Below, piece after piece: positions 11,367 to 23,166 of a stretch of 64,000 nt of DNA (positions are counted from its first letter, which is position 1; every line of letters begins with the position of its first letter). The position numbers and the translations under genes are program-made. Origin of the DNA: Sorghum bicolor (taxonomy: Eukaryota > Streptophyta > Magnoliopsida > Poales > Poaceae); contig NC_012872.2 of NCBI RefSeq assembly GCF_000003195.3, positions 20,756,048-20,820,047 of the forward strand, given 5' to 3'. Under the pieces are notes generated by a model. It saw only the letters and a program-made list of their open reading frames with translations, was not told the DNA's origin and did no database searches.

Positions 11367-12913
11367 GACTCCCCCAAGCTTACCTCTAGCTCGTCGCTGA
11401 GCAAGGATAATCTCAGTGATGGATCAGAAGTTGCTGTAATGCCTTTAAAAGTTAACGGTACACATGGTTTCAAATGAGGTCTCATCTCTAAGTTAGAGTA
11501 AACTGTCAAGACTTAAAATTTACTCATTTTACCTTTTACCATGGGACTTGTAACCGTCACTTCTGTCTTGAGCAGTTAAAAGATAGAACGGTCTAGTCAA
11601 GTGACATGTCTCTTATTCTTGATCAGCTATAGCTCTAGAGTTTTTGCAGATTTTCAAATAAAACTTAGAGATTCCTTGTATGACTTTCTCAGATATCTCT
11701 TTTGTGGTATTTCTGGATCCTTACCAAGGCAGTGATGGTATATGCCTTCTCTCAAAGTATGTAGTATTTGTGGTATGAAGCATAGTGACCTTGCCTTCTC
11801 TCTCCCCCACTTTAATAAGATTTTTTGATATCTGGAGCTCATAGGTGGGAGATAGAGTATACATACTTACAAGACATTTATTGCATAGTCAAACCATGGA
11901 TCCAGAGGAACAAGTCAATAAGTCAAATCAAGATGTGCATGTGTGGCGAATGAATGGTGTATGGTGATGATGGTGATAACAATGGTGAAAGTCTAATTCT
12001 ACTTGTGCTCTTTTGAGGAGATACATACCTTTCTTGCTCTGGAAACCTTTGAGGAGAATGAGATGCTCTATATTTTCTTTTTCTTTCCTCTCAGGTGGGT
12101 ATCTTGTACCCCTAATTTTACTGTCGGACACTTGTCTATTTTTACCTCTCGTCTCACTTTTTCTTTTCTTTCGAGGTTCCGGACACTTGCCCCTTTTTAT
12201 TTTCTCGTATCCTTTCTCTCTTTCTTTTTTTAGAGCACTCATCTCCTAAAATAATATAGCAAGTGGTAGTAACCAAGATAACTCGAGCATTTATTTCATA
12301 GAGAAAAACAGAAATAGGAGAATGTTTTTGGCTATTCTCTCCCAGATTATGAGTAGAATACTTTTGGGTGGCTCTGGAGATGGAAATGGGTGGATATATG
12401 TGGATGCATACTTCCGGAGTAGGAGCAGCATGTGTGAGTTAACGTGCAAGTGAATCTTGATTTAACCACATGACAAGCTCCTAAGGGTCTACACAGCGTG
12501 ACCACACTCAATGCTCATAAGCAGTAAAAAGTAAATGTGTGGCTCAAAGTCTAGCAAGCATGTATATATGGCTGTGGTAGAAATTTAGACTCTCATCATA
12601 CAGGAACTCATCATGTGATATTTTAAAGATTTTCAAAGATAAAATTCTCCAGATTTCTAGCATCTCTAGGAACACATAAACAGCAACTCAACCTTCCCAT
12701 ATCATATCCGTTAACAACTTAGACTTCAGATCAAGTTCTCTTCCCACAAGTTCAGGTTTAGAGCAAGCTTTAAATTATAATAATTATGTCTAAACTTGAG
12801 AGAGAACTCAAATTTGAAAATTAGGCAGAGCAACTATTCATCATATCCATGCTAGAGTTTTATTAAGATTTAGTTTAGCATAGCCACTTTATTTATTTAT
12901 TAAACACACTAAG

Positions 12914-12973
<60 letters not shown>

Positions 12974-13602
12974 ACAAAATCTTTATTTGGTTTTTCATGG
13001 TTATGTATTTTTTTATTTTAATATAGTATAAGTATAAATGTAGATAGAAATACTTAGCGGGATAAATGGGGGTGCTCTCCCCCAAGCTGAATTTTGACGT
13101 AATTTCTTGTGATGTAGCTAGCAGGTGGTGGAGGTGTATTTAAAAGTCAGCAGCACCCTCACAGCGATTAGGATGTCCTCCGTCTGCTAGTCTTCTTGAT
13201 TCTTGAATTCTGTGGAGCTCAAATAGATAACAAAGCTTTGGAACTGATTAGGTGTTAGCATAAATATCTAGCCTTTATCATATTGAGCCTCCTCAATAAA
13301 TGCTACTTTCTTGGGTAGGATCACAATCTTATTTTTATATTTTCATTTTTCTAGAGCAGAAAAAATATTTATTTTATATTTATGCCACCACAGTGAATGT
13401 ACTTATGGGTTTTATGCCACTCGTATACTCACATGGAGCTTACTGTTTTTAACATTTTTTTATTTCCTTTTTAAGATAGTATGAACATGATTGACTAAGC
13501 AAACTATTTGAAATAATTGAAAGGAAAAGGATAACTACCAAGTTTACCTCTTGGCAAGGCGTTCGGTGTTTTTAAGTCCTCCGAACGGGACTCTCTGTTT
13601 TC
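11367..13602 (-). other. Non-coding 3' internal region of copy B
   Basis: This is 2.2 kb between the protease-like coding region and the 3' LTR. It contains pyrimidine-rich stretches (12060-12235), a TA microsatellite and several CTCCCCCAAGCT motifs. I see no conserved coding. In a full-length relative this space would hold pol. Confidence 0.5.
12916..12970. repeat. (AT)n microsatellite
   Basis: An uninterrupted AT dinucleotide run of about 27 repeats inside the non-coding part of copy B. Confidence 0.95.
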
Positions 13603-16098
13603 TCAGTCGTCCTGGGATTTGCTGGATGGCGTAGTCGGTAGTTCCGGCGGCGCCTCCTCTTCGTGTATAACTATCTTCTCTCTCCACACCTGACTCAGTG
13701 CTACGGTCTCCTTAGGACAATTCTGTTTAAGTTGTATATCTTTAGACCTCACCACTTCTCCTTCGTAGTCTGCCCAACCGTTCTTGATGATTTGCCTCCT
13801 CTGGTTGCGGTTGCGTCGTCTTCTTCTTGTCCTGACCTGCTTAGAGTCTTCAACTATATAGTTAAGGTCAGTAAAATAGCAGCGTACCTTCTCTGAGGGG
13901 AAGTGCATATGGACTTCTCCGGTTCCAATGTAGATGATTGCTTTAACAGTGCTGAGAAACGGTCTCCCAAGGATGATGGGTGGATCGTACTCGCTTCTCC
14001 CATGTCAATAACCTGAAAGTCTGTATGGACAAAATAATCGTCTATTTTGACAGGGACATCAGCTACTATACCTTCAACTTTTCGGAATGTCTGATCTCTC
14101 TTCTGGAGCTGAATGTATATGTCGGTTTTAAGGGCATGGTTCCAAACAGGAGCCGATAGGTGACTGCGGCCATTATGTTGACGCCCGACCCGGTGTCGCA
14201 AAGTGTCTTATAGAAGTTGTATCCATTAATGGAGCACTGGATGCTTGGCATACCTGGGTCGTCCTTCTTGGTCAGGAATGATGACTTAAGTCGATGATCT
14301 TGACCTCCTTGAACTACAGTGACCATCTTAGCTGACTGGGTCCACACTTGCTTGTTCCTATTCTTCCTGTTGGTCCTCTTCCTTGGTTCATGTTGGGATT
14401 GCTCTGGGATTTGTGTAGTCTTGTTCTTGAAGGAAAACGTCTCCTTCCTCCCTTTGATGTAGAAACTGATCTTGGCAGCACTAACATAGATGACAGCTCC
14501 CAAGGTGTTCAAGAATGGCCTCCCTAAGATGACGGGTGCCCTCTCATCATTACCGATCTCTATCACTATGAAGTCTGCTGGGGCGTACAAGGTACCAACT
14601 CGGACGCAAAGGTTCTTCAATATTCCCTTTGGGAAACTTAGCGTCCGATCTGCAAGCTGCAAACACATGGTTGTTTCTAATAAAGGATATGTAAAGAATT
14701 TTTTATAGAGTACCCTGGGGATAATGTTGACACTAGAGTCAAAGTCGCAGAGTGCTTCTGGGAAGTCCACCATGCCGATGGAGATCGAGATGATAGGGCG
14801 TCCTTGATCGCCTCTCTTGACCGGCAAAATGTCAGTAGTAACTTCCGCGACGGGGTTACTCCAGTAGTTACCTGTATCAAACATGTCTACAAGATTTGCA
14901 GATTCTAATCCTTCCGGTTGTGATGGTATACCGGGGTTAGTAGCAGGAACAGCAACAACTATTTGATTTAACTGAGATTCAATCATTTTATTAAAACTAA
15001 TTTGATTCTTGATGGTAGTAGAGAAATTATCCATTCTATTATTTATATTTTCTAGCATTTTATCATTAGATGCCAATTTCTTAGATAGGTTATCCATTAG
15101 CTTTCCTTGATTAGACACTAACTCTCTCAGAGGTGGAAAATTATTATTATTATAAGAATTGTTACCTTGATAATTACCTGAGTAGTTAGGCCTCTGTTGA
15201 TTCCAACTTTGATTTTGTTGAGGACGGTTGTAGTAGTTGTTGTTGTTATTGTTGTTGATGTAGTTCACGTCCTTAAGCATCTCAGGCCAGCGATTGCCTG
15301 AGTGTCCAGTATCTTCACACTCCTCACAAGTCATGTGAGAGTCGTAGACATGCATAACTTCTTTCTTATCTCCATCTTTATCATCAAGCTTCTTGATGAG
15401 CAGGTCTAGCTTGGCAGACAACATGTCTACCTCCTTGAGCTGGTGCATACCTCCATCTCTCTTGCTTGTCTGGGTCCTTTCTTCATTCCAGCCTTGGTTG
15501 GACGACATCTTCTCCACAAGAGCTGTGGCTTGTGGTATGGTGAGTGACAGGAATGCTCCTCCAGCTGCAGCATCCATGGTCTCACGGGCACTATTGCCGA
15601 GCCCATGATAAAACGTCTGCATGAGTAGCCAGCTCTCCATTCCATGATGGGGACATTATAGGATGTAGTCTTGGAAGCGCTCCCATGCTTCTGGAACAGA
15701 TTCATCATGTTATTGCTGAAAACTTGTAATTTTCTCACAGAGAGCATTGGTCTTGCCCATGGGAAAGAACTTAGCCAGAAAGTTCGTGGAGCAGAGTGCC
15801 CACGTAGTATTCTTCTCCTTTGTAGCGTAGAACCACTGCACATTCACCATGTCAGGAATCCCCAACAGTGAGAATGGGAAGAGGCGAGTCCTGACATGGT
15901 GAATGTGCTGCAAATCTCCAGGAAGTGTTAGAGATGAGCACTAGAATCTTCATGCCCCTTCCCACAGAACTGGTTGGCTTGCACCATGTTGATGAGTCCA
16001 GGCTTGAGCTCAAAGTTGCAATCGATCTCCGCAGCAGGTCCAGTGCGGATGCTGTCCGTAGTGGGAGCTGAGTACTCGCGGATCGACTTGTTCGCCAT
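13603..16098 (-). pseudogene. Gag plus two tandem retropepsin-like domains, frameshifted
   Basis: The likely start is the ATG at 16098 (MANKSIREYS), followed by a gag core. Two frame breaks or a stop lie between 15650 and 15950. A long open stretch of 524 codons (14066-15640) then follows. It holds a degenerate zinc-knuckle-like CEECEDTGH, an Asn-rich run, and a first protease-like domain with DFDSS where DTGSS or DLGSS is expected, plus VILGRPFL. A basic linker precedes a second protease-like domain with CDTGSGVNIM. After a frameshift near 14070-14100 the frame continues to 13603 with a basic RRRRRNRNQRR run and the stop. There is no reverse transcriptase. Family knowledge: Tat/Athila-type elements carry gag and one aspartic protease; the second domain is unusual. 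Confidence 0.7.
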
Positions 16099-16291
16099 GA
16101 CTTCGAACTCTGAAGACAAGTTCCGGATGAAACTTCGGCGATCTTCTGGATTGGATGAAGCTTCGTGCTGAAGTGTTGACGATGTCTTCTTGAGCTTGGC
16201 TCTTGTTTTTCTGAATAACACTTCGGGGTTGTCAACAAAATTTCATGGAAGATGTCTTCTATTCATACATTACCCTGCATAAAATAATCAA

Positions 16292-17022
16292 GAGTAAAAT
16301 ACACTGGCGGTCCTTTAACTTGTCAGCCTGTGCCACTTTGGTCTATGAACATGCAAATCCGAAAAAGTGACCCCTGAATTTGTCCGCCTGTGCCACTTTG
16401 GTCCATGAACTTGCAAACGCAAAACAGTAGCCCCTAAACTTGTCGGCCTGTGCCACTTTGGTCCATAAACGTGCAAACGATCTTTCAACGCGTCAATAAA
16501 TATTTATTTATTTCATAACTAATTATTAATGAAATGCTAAATTCATGAAATGTTTTGTGTAGCCTCTTCATGTGTACTCTGCCTAGGAAAAATATGAAAC
16601 CTAGAAAACGAATAAATTTTGCTTGTTTTAAAAATATCTCTTTTAATGAATAAATACAACGAATTGATATATTATTTGATATATTTGACGCTACGAATAA
16701 AATATATCAATTTTGTAAATTAAAAAGGAAGTGCTGACATCATTGCTGACGTCAGCACCATAAACGGTGCCATGCATGGCCTACCAGAGGCGGCCACGTG
16801 GCAGAACAGTGCCATGCAGCCGGTGTTATTTTCGTATTTGCATGTTCATGGACCAAAGTGGCACACGTCGACAAGTTCAGGGGGCACTTTTTCGCGTTTC
16901 CAAGTTCATAGACTAAAGTGGCACATGCTGACAAGTTTAGGGGCCTCTTTTTCGCGTTTGCAAGTTCATGGACCAAAGTGGCACAGGGCGACAACTTAAA
17001 GGTCCGCCGGTGTATTTTACTC
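16292..17022. mobile_element. MULE-type foldback MITE with repeat-built arms, 9-bp TSD
   Basis: The ends are GAGTAAAATACACTGG and its complement, flanked by a perfect 9-bp duplication AATAATCAA (16283-16291 and 17023-17031). Nine bases is the signature of Mutator-like transposition. Each arm of about 190 bp is built from three direct copies of a 55-60-bp unit containing TGTGCCACTTTGGTC. The 350-bp centre is AT-rich and non-coding. It inserted into copy B between the gag gene and the primer site. The ORFs here arise from the arm repeats and are not genes. Confidence 0.85.
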
Positions 17023-17143
17023 AATAATCAAAATAGAAAAATACAGGGGTAAAACTGTATAAGAGAATTGATAATCTTGATCATATTAGTGATGCGAATG
17101 ATGACTCAAAATTCCGTATTCATTCCTTATTAGTAATCAACCT

Positions 17144-17161
17144 TCCCCAGCAACGACGCCA
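17144..17161 (-). other. tRNA primer-binding site of copy B
   Basis: The minus strand reads TGGCGTCGTTGCTGGGGA eight bases inside the LTR end at 17170. It differs by a few bases from the site at 8873-8890, showing that the two elements belong to one lineage. Confidence 0.65.
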
Positions 17162-17169
17162 AAAATGCT

Positions 17170-18672
17170 TGTTGGGCATTCTTAACGTCATTACCAAAAG
17201 TAGACTTAGTTTTCTATTTCTAATAACGGCGCCAAAAATACCGAACCTATCCCTCATGCCACTTAAGCCAAGTTGTCATCCCCAGTATGACATGAGAGAC
17301 GCGGTATTAAAATATGCAATTGCTCTTCTGAATGAATAATAAATGAGATCTGCAAGCGCACAGATTAATATCGATGTAGCATTTTAACCGAAAAGCATTC
17401 CAGGTATCATTATTTATATTTTTACCACTGGGAAGAGATTGCTAATCATCAATGTTGATTATGGAATGGAATATGGAATTGAGTATCCATCATTGCAAGT
17501 GTAATAGAGAGCATTTATCTATCTCTTTCATACAGGGGTAAATGTCACATAAAATATAGGTAAAGTATGAATGGTGACAAAGATAATTAATCTGATCAGC
17601 ATAACTAGCCATATATAATAATGATAAGCACCTCAACAGATATTCTACCAAGTCATTAGCATGGAATTAGGATGAACTACAACAATATTTCCTAAGTTAT
17701 TCTTAACTATAAAGTCTAGCATATCATAGTTAGTGCAATTATACTTGACAATCATTGCGAGACAGGACTACGCCCATGCATAGTGATATTATCAAGGAAG
17801 ATGAGAAACATAGCAATCACTCCTCTGTAATAATGTTGCTCTGCCTGCCCTATACACAAGAGGGCGACTATATAAGAATCAGTGGAGCTGTCACCACCAC
17901 GAACCACCCCCGCGATCCGACATATAGGGTACAATCGCAGATAAATACGGTATAGGCATCACGCCTACATAATAATTATCATTTACCCACTGAACACATG
18001 GATTAACGCTATACGATCGTATATAATTCCAATCTAACTAAGCCAAGCATATAACTATGATAAACTAAGAACAATATAATTGCAAATATAAACAAGTAGA
18101 GCAAAGTCATAATCAATATATTGAAGTAGAACAAAGTCATATTCATAATATTGAAGAACAATGATGAACAAATGAAGAACAGTAGAGGAGTTACCAAGAA
18201 TCCTCTTGACAGATCCGGAAACCAATCGAGGATTGACTTCTTCTAGTTCTAATCCTATGTAGCTATGCTAAACTAGAGATCTAGTGGATGTGGTGGCTCT
18301 AGGGCTTGATGAGAGACTTCTTCTCCCAAGATGGATGAATGAATTAGGGCTTCAGAGGTTCTCTCCTCTAGGGGCTAGGGGGTCTGCTTATATAGTCCCT
18401 CCAAATGAATATAGACCGTCGGATCAAACCGACCTTAATCGCATGGTTTTCCTTAATCCCTTAGGTCGGTGGACCATGATCCGCGAGGCGGAGCCTGATT
18501 GGCTCTCAGGCTAGGGCGGGCGCCCAAGGGGGGAGGGCGGGCGCCCTGCCCCCAGGTCCGCTCGGTCTCCCGCTCGTTCCCGTGGCTTCTGGACTCTTCT
18601 AGATGTTAGATAATTACAGTGCATGTTAATATCTCTATGTAAACCCGACATGTGAGCCTTTCTTCCATAATT
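17170..18672 (-). repeat. 5' LTR of copy B, left part
   Basis: The block starts TGTTGGGCATTC and runs to the insertion point of the LARD, where TAATT is duplicated. Together with 25364-25507 it gives an LTR of about 1.65 kb. Confidence 0.7.
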
Positions 18673-20838
18673 TGTAATACCCGATTTTAAGAACAAAATC
18701 AGATATGCACCATATGTGAGTCTTAGAAGCCAAATCTCGCATATAGCTACAAATAAGAGGTAATATCAAGAGACAATGCATAAATATATAACGTACTTAA
18801 TATAAAAGAGATAACCTTTAATAGCAAACAACGGATAGACAACTCCAACTTCAGGTATTAACTCCACTCTACAGGATCCAACTGACTGGTTGATCACAAG
18901 CCTAACACTCCTCCTGAAGTATGGAGGAAATAGCAAGAGTGAGTCCATGTCGAACTCCACAAGTATAGCAACTAGATTATAGATCTCACAATCTCATGAT
19001 CAATGTGACATAAATAATGTAGAGCATTAAATAATAAATAACGAGCATATTTAAGACACAAGAATCATCATCGTCGATGCAAGATTCCCCAAGCACGGCT
19101 AGTATACCAGTTTTTAACACTCTACAGAGGTTGCACATCTTTACCCATGAGTCATGATTTACCCTTTCGCCCGAGGTGATCAGCCTCTTAACCCACTTCC
19201 AAGGAAGGTCGGCAGGGATCACTATGAAGCCTTTCAAAAGTTCATCTAGGCCGCAAGGTTTCCTTTGCACGCAGATATAGAGCCCCCCTTCCGATGGCAC
19301 AATAACTCGCAGCCTATACACATACAGACAGAGGCCACACTATATCCAAAACGGTTCAGCCCCTCCGCCCTTTCGGGTAACCTCTAACAAGCTAGAAAAG
19401 GTCTTCATACTGAGCTAAAGCCAGAGCCATTATAGCCCTCATGGTTACACTGTTGTACCGGTTATCACTTACAGATAAATCATCAAGTGGCTAAAAAGTC
19501 ATTTTTATCATTTATTACTTAACATTAATCTAGTCACAGGATCATGGCCACAGAAATAAAATCCAAATGCTATACTTGCCTTAGTCCAATCGCTCTTGCT
19601 TATCCTTTTGGTCCTGCTGGTCTCGCTTATCCAAAGCTCTGATCTTGATCACCAAAAACTGCTCTCCATCTTAATTTAACATGTATAATTGTTGTCAAGG
19701 CGATGGTGTTTAAGAATCAATCGATCGTTAGTTGCATCCGTTGCACTTGAAGTTTCTCGGTATGCAAATAGACATGCATGGTGGAAGCGAGGTAGCAAAT
19801 TGCAGGCTGTGGCAATGCCAAACAAGGATCGACTGCCAAGGTTGTGCAAGGGATGGAGAATCATAGACTGGATCTCGATGTCAGGACAGACGGTGATTAG
19901 ACGGCCCACGGTGTTTTCCACAGCGTAGATGATCAGGCCCTGGTAATATGGTCATGAATTCGGAACAGCTGCCCAACGACCTGGCGTCGGCGATGGCTCT
20001 TCCAGCAAAGAACGACAGCACGCACATGACTTGGTCAGGGCAGGGCTCATGGCTCTCAATTGTTTTATCCATGTTTTGCTCGGCATCGACTTTTCAACGT
20101 CGGAAGAACTTTGGCGGCGGCTCGGGAGAAAATATTTTAGATAGCTAGATTAGATGAAAGAGAGACACAGGCATGCACTTATATACGCTAGGTTAAAGCC
20201 AAGTTGGAGAAGGACTATATTTTATTATTTTCGGAATATTTAATTTTAGTTATAAAGTTAATTCTTCAAAACCTAGAATTATTATTTAAGCCAAGAAAAA
20301 TACTCCAAAAGCTCCAAAAATTCGGAAAAAATTATCAGAGACATTATGGAAGACGAAGAACCTAAATAAAGTATTTAAAGCTTATGATAAGACAATTTGG
20401 AACATCTAAAAATTAGATTATGCTCATGGAAAAGGTCGGAAAAATTCCCGAGAACTTTTGTAGAGATTGCTTGATGGACGAGAAACTGAAAGGAGTAACT
20501 TAGGTATGAAAGAAAAGTTTCCGAGAGACTCTGAATGAAATCTTGAGCTGAGAGACAAGGAATTTGATTGTAGAAAAAAAATATATGCCGAAGAAGGAAG
20601 ATCGATCTAATAAACGTATTTTAAATACTTTTCTCACTATCAACACACAAAGGAGAAACAATCAAACATTACACCAAACCTTATGCACCAGCATGTATGC
20701 ACAACAATATTGCTAATCTATATGATAAATTTTAATTTAATGAAAAATATTATTGTACTATATTTTAATGAGCACAAAAATTCACAATTAAATCATTTTA
20801 GCTCTATTTCCCAGAAAATAATTTTTTTGGGTGTTACA
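18673..20838 (-). repeat. 3' LTR of the LARD
   Basis: This 2166-bp repeat is nearly collinear with 23167-25358. The internal flank carries TCTACCCCCTTAAAA, which on the minus strand is a purine-rich tract suited to plus-strand priming. Small ORFs are shared with the other LTR but show no conservation beyond identity by descent. Confidence 0.85.
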
Positions 20839-23166
20839 AATCTACCCCCTTAAAATGAATCTCGTCCTCGAGATTCGAAAGAGATACGGATCCTTTGAGA
20901 GAAAACAGAATAAAGATCTTAATAACTCTTTTAACTGTACACTTGCATACCGAAGATAAACTCAAAATTTCCATTGGGTAGCATAGATCACTCCTTTGTG
21001 TGCTCATAACCATCAATTACCAAGAACCAAAGGAATATCGAGTGATTCTAGCACAGTGAGGTTTTCAGTGAAGTTTTCCATTGATATAGTTTCGCTGCAC
21101 TTTACTTCCGAGAGCAGGCTTCTTACGAGCTTTCCTTTTACGCTTCCTTCGTTGTGGATTCTGATTTGATTCAATGTCAACTTGCCCTTAAATATTATTA
21201 TTTAGATAATACTCCGCTTTATCATACTTGTAACATCTTTCTTCAAAGTCAAGATGATCATACGCTTCTCACATATCCATGAGAGGTGTCATATTGGGCT
21301 CCTGACCCATGGGACACTACACTCCCTGTCATCAAGTGACCAACGTCATTAATACGGCAAGGATAGATGATCATAGTCATAGGATATCTCAGAAGACTAT
21401 TATCACTTCAAGATAGTTTTAAAATGCCTCACCCCGTAATATCAAGGTGTTACCCCCCTTAAAATGAGATTGATTGGGGGACACTAAGGACTAGTTCTCC
21501 TATCCTTTTTGGACGCTACACATCATAGTCTTTTACATTCGTTGTACCGAGTCTCTTGATCCAAGGTTAGTTTCATCACTAAGTTCCAATTATCGGTACC
21601 TTTATCACGGTTAAGTTGCTTCACTCTCACTTTGTACATATAGCTTTGTAGACTTTGGTGTCATCTGATCCTCATACACAACTATTAATCCATGAGTATC
21701 AGTAATGACATATATCTCCATTAATATTCTCTAAATGGGATGATATCTTGAAACAAACCAACATACCAAGCACTTGATGTCCTTGTAGATGTTCTAGTCA
21801 TTAACCACTTCTTCTCTTGTAACTTCTTTAATTAGGCTACCCCCTTAAGAAAAGTCAACTAGGGGACACAAGAAAGGTAGCTTGCATATTTTCCAGACAA
21901 GTTAACATTGAGAACTTCTGATATCCGAAAGAACTTATGTGCAAGAGAACAAACAGGTATCCTAAAATTTTCTCGTGATATGAAAAATACCAGCGTAGTA
22001 AAACAGGTATAACTCTTATTCTGTTAATCCAATAGAGTTGCAGATTATATCGTTATAAAACTTATGAAATTCGCTACAACTTTCATGTAGAAGTCCTCCT
22101 TAGGTTCTGTCTTTAAGCATAGGTAAAATAACCAAACATAATATCCTTCCTGATAATGTCTCAGCAAAGGTGCAGTAACTTCCAGAAATTATATCTCGAG
22201 CTACTCATCTGGAGATGATCCTTACATTTTTGAAAAGCTTAGGAAATCCTCTACAACTTTCCTATACCATGTTTTCCCAGATTCTGTCTTTAACTTGGCC
22301 GAAAATAGGGAATACCAAAACTGTCCAGACTTTGATACAGAACAGAAACATCCAATTATAAATATCATATCTCAGGTTCTACTTAGCCAAATAAGTTCCA
22401 GCTTATACCGTTGGAAAGCTTAGCAAGTCTTCTATAACTTTTCTATAGAACACTTTTCCAAATTCTATAGTTATATTTGTCTCAAACAGCAAGTTCCCGA
22501 AACTGGTCCAGATTCTGGACAGCACATCTGTATCATCTTGTGATTTTTGTAACTTTCAAACCATAATAGCTATGAGGGTGATACTTGCGGTCAGAGAAAG
22601 ATCTTGAAGTCTAGTTGCTCCAGAAAAATTTGATAAACTTTGCACGATCGGACCTTTAAATACACCAGCATTATTGCAAACTGCTCGAGAAATCAGCAAG
22701 GGATAGAAACAAGAGATAGCCAAACCAAACTACTTATTTCATTAATCCTTATGCCTTAGGTCTATAAACTCATGAAATTGTGAAGTAATTCGACAAGATC
22801 ATTGCAATCATTACAAAGATCCAAATCAAACATAAGCATAATAACAAACCAACTAAGCACACTTCACTCAACTTGCAATATTATCGTTCTCTTCATTAAG
22901 GGCAAAGATCCTAAGCTTATGTTTCAAAGACGCAAGAAGAGGGTAAGAAAAGGTTCTAATAGCATACTAAATCAAGGAGTGAAGGTGAGAACATGTACTT
23001 TTAAAATGAGCAACAAGGTGGAGACAAATAGCAAGGATAAGGATATAGTATGGATGAAAATACCAAGGTTTATAGAGCAAGGATTTTATGACAATTCCAA
23101 AACCTTAAGACGACAAATTTCTAACTAGGCTTGCGTCCTACAGTCAGCATTGCTCTGATACCACTT
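20839..23166 (-). other. LARD internal region without element genes
   Basis: No gag, protease, reverse transcriptase or integrase motif is visible in six frames. From about 22000 to 22560 there are three degenerate units of 170-180 bp, each with a GAAAGCTTA..CTACAACTTTC core. They resemble units inside the solo LTR at 868-3689. A 108-codon ORF at 22802 has no recognisable features. Confidence 0.6.
23152..23163 (-). other. Primer-binding site matching initiator tRNA-Met
   Basis: The minus strand reads TGGTATCAGAGC, the complement of the plant initiator tRNA-Met 3' end, three bases inside the LTR that starts at 23167. Confidence 0.9.

Noticed and set aside
16300..16990. Possible CRISPR-like array from regularly spaced repeats
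   Set aside because: The repeats are arms of a palindromic MITE with a TSD, in a plant genome; spacers are not unique and no cas genes exist.
16752..17024. ORFs with internal amino-acid repeats (LATLVHE-type)
   Set aside because: They come from the three-unit arms of the foldback MITE, not from a gene.
19676..20148. Paired ORFs present twice (also 24209-24669)
   Set aside because: They are duplicated only because both LTRs of the LARD carry them; no protein family is recognised and copies differ by frameshifts.
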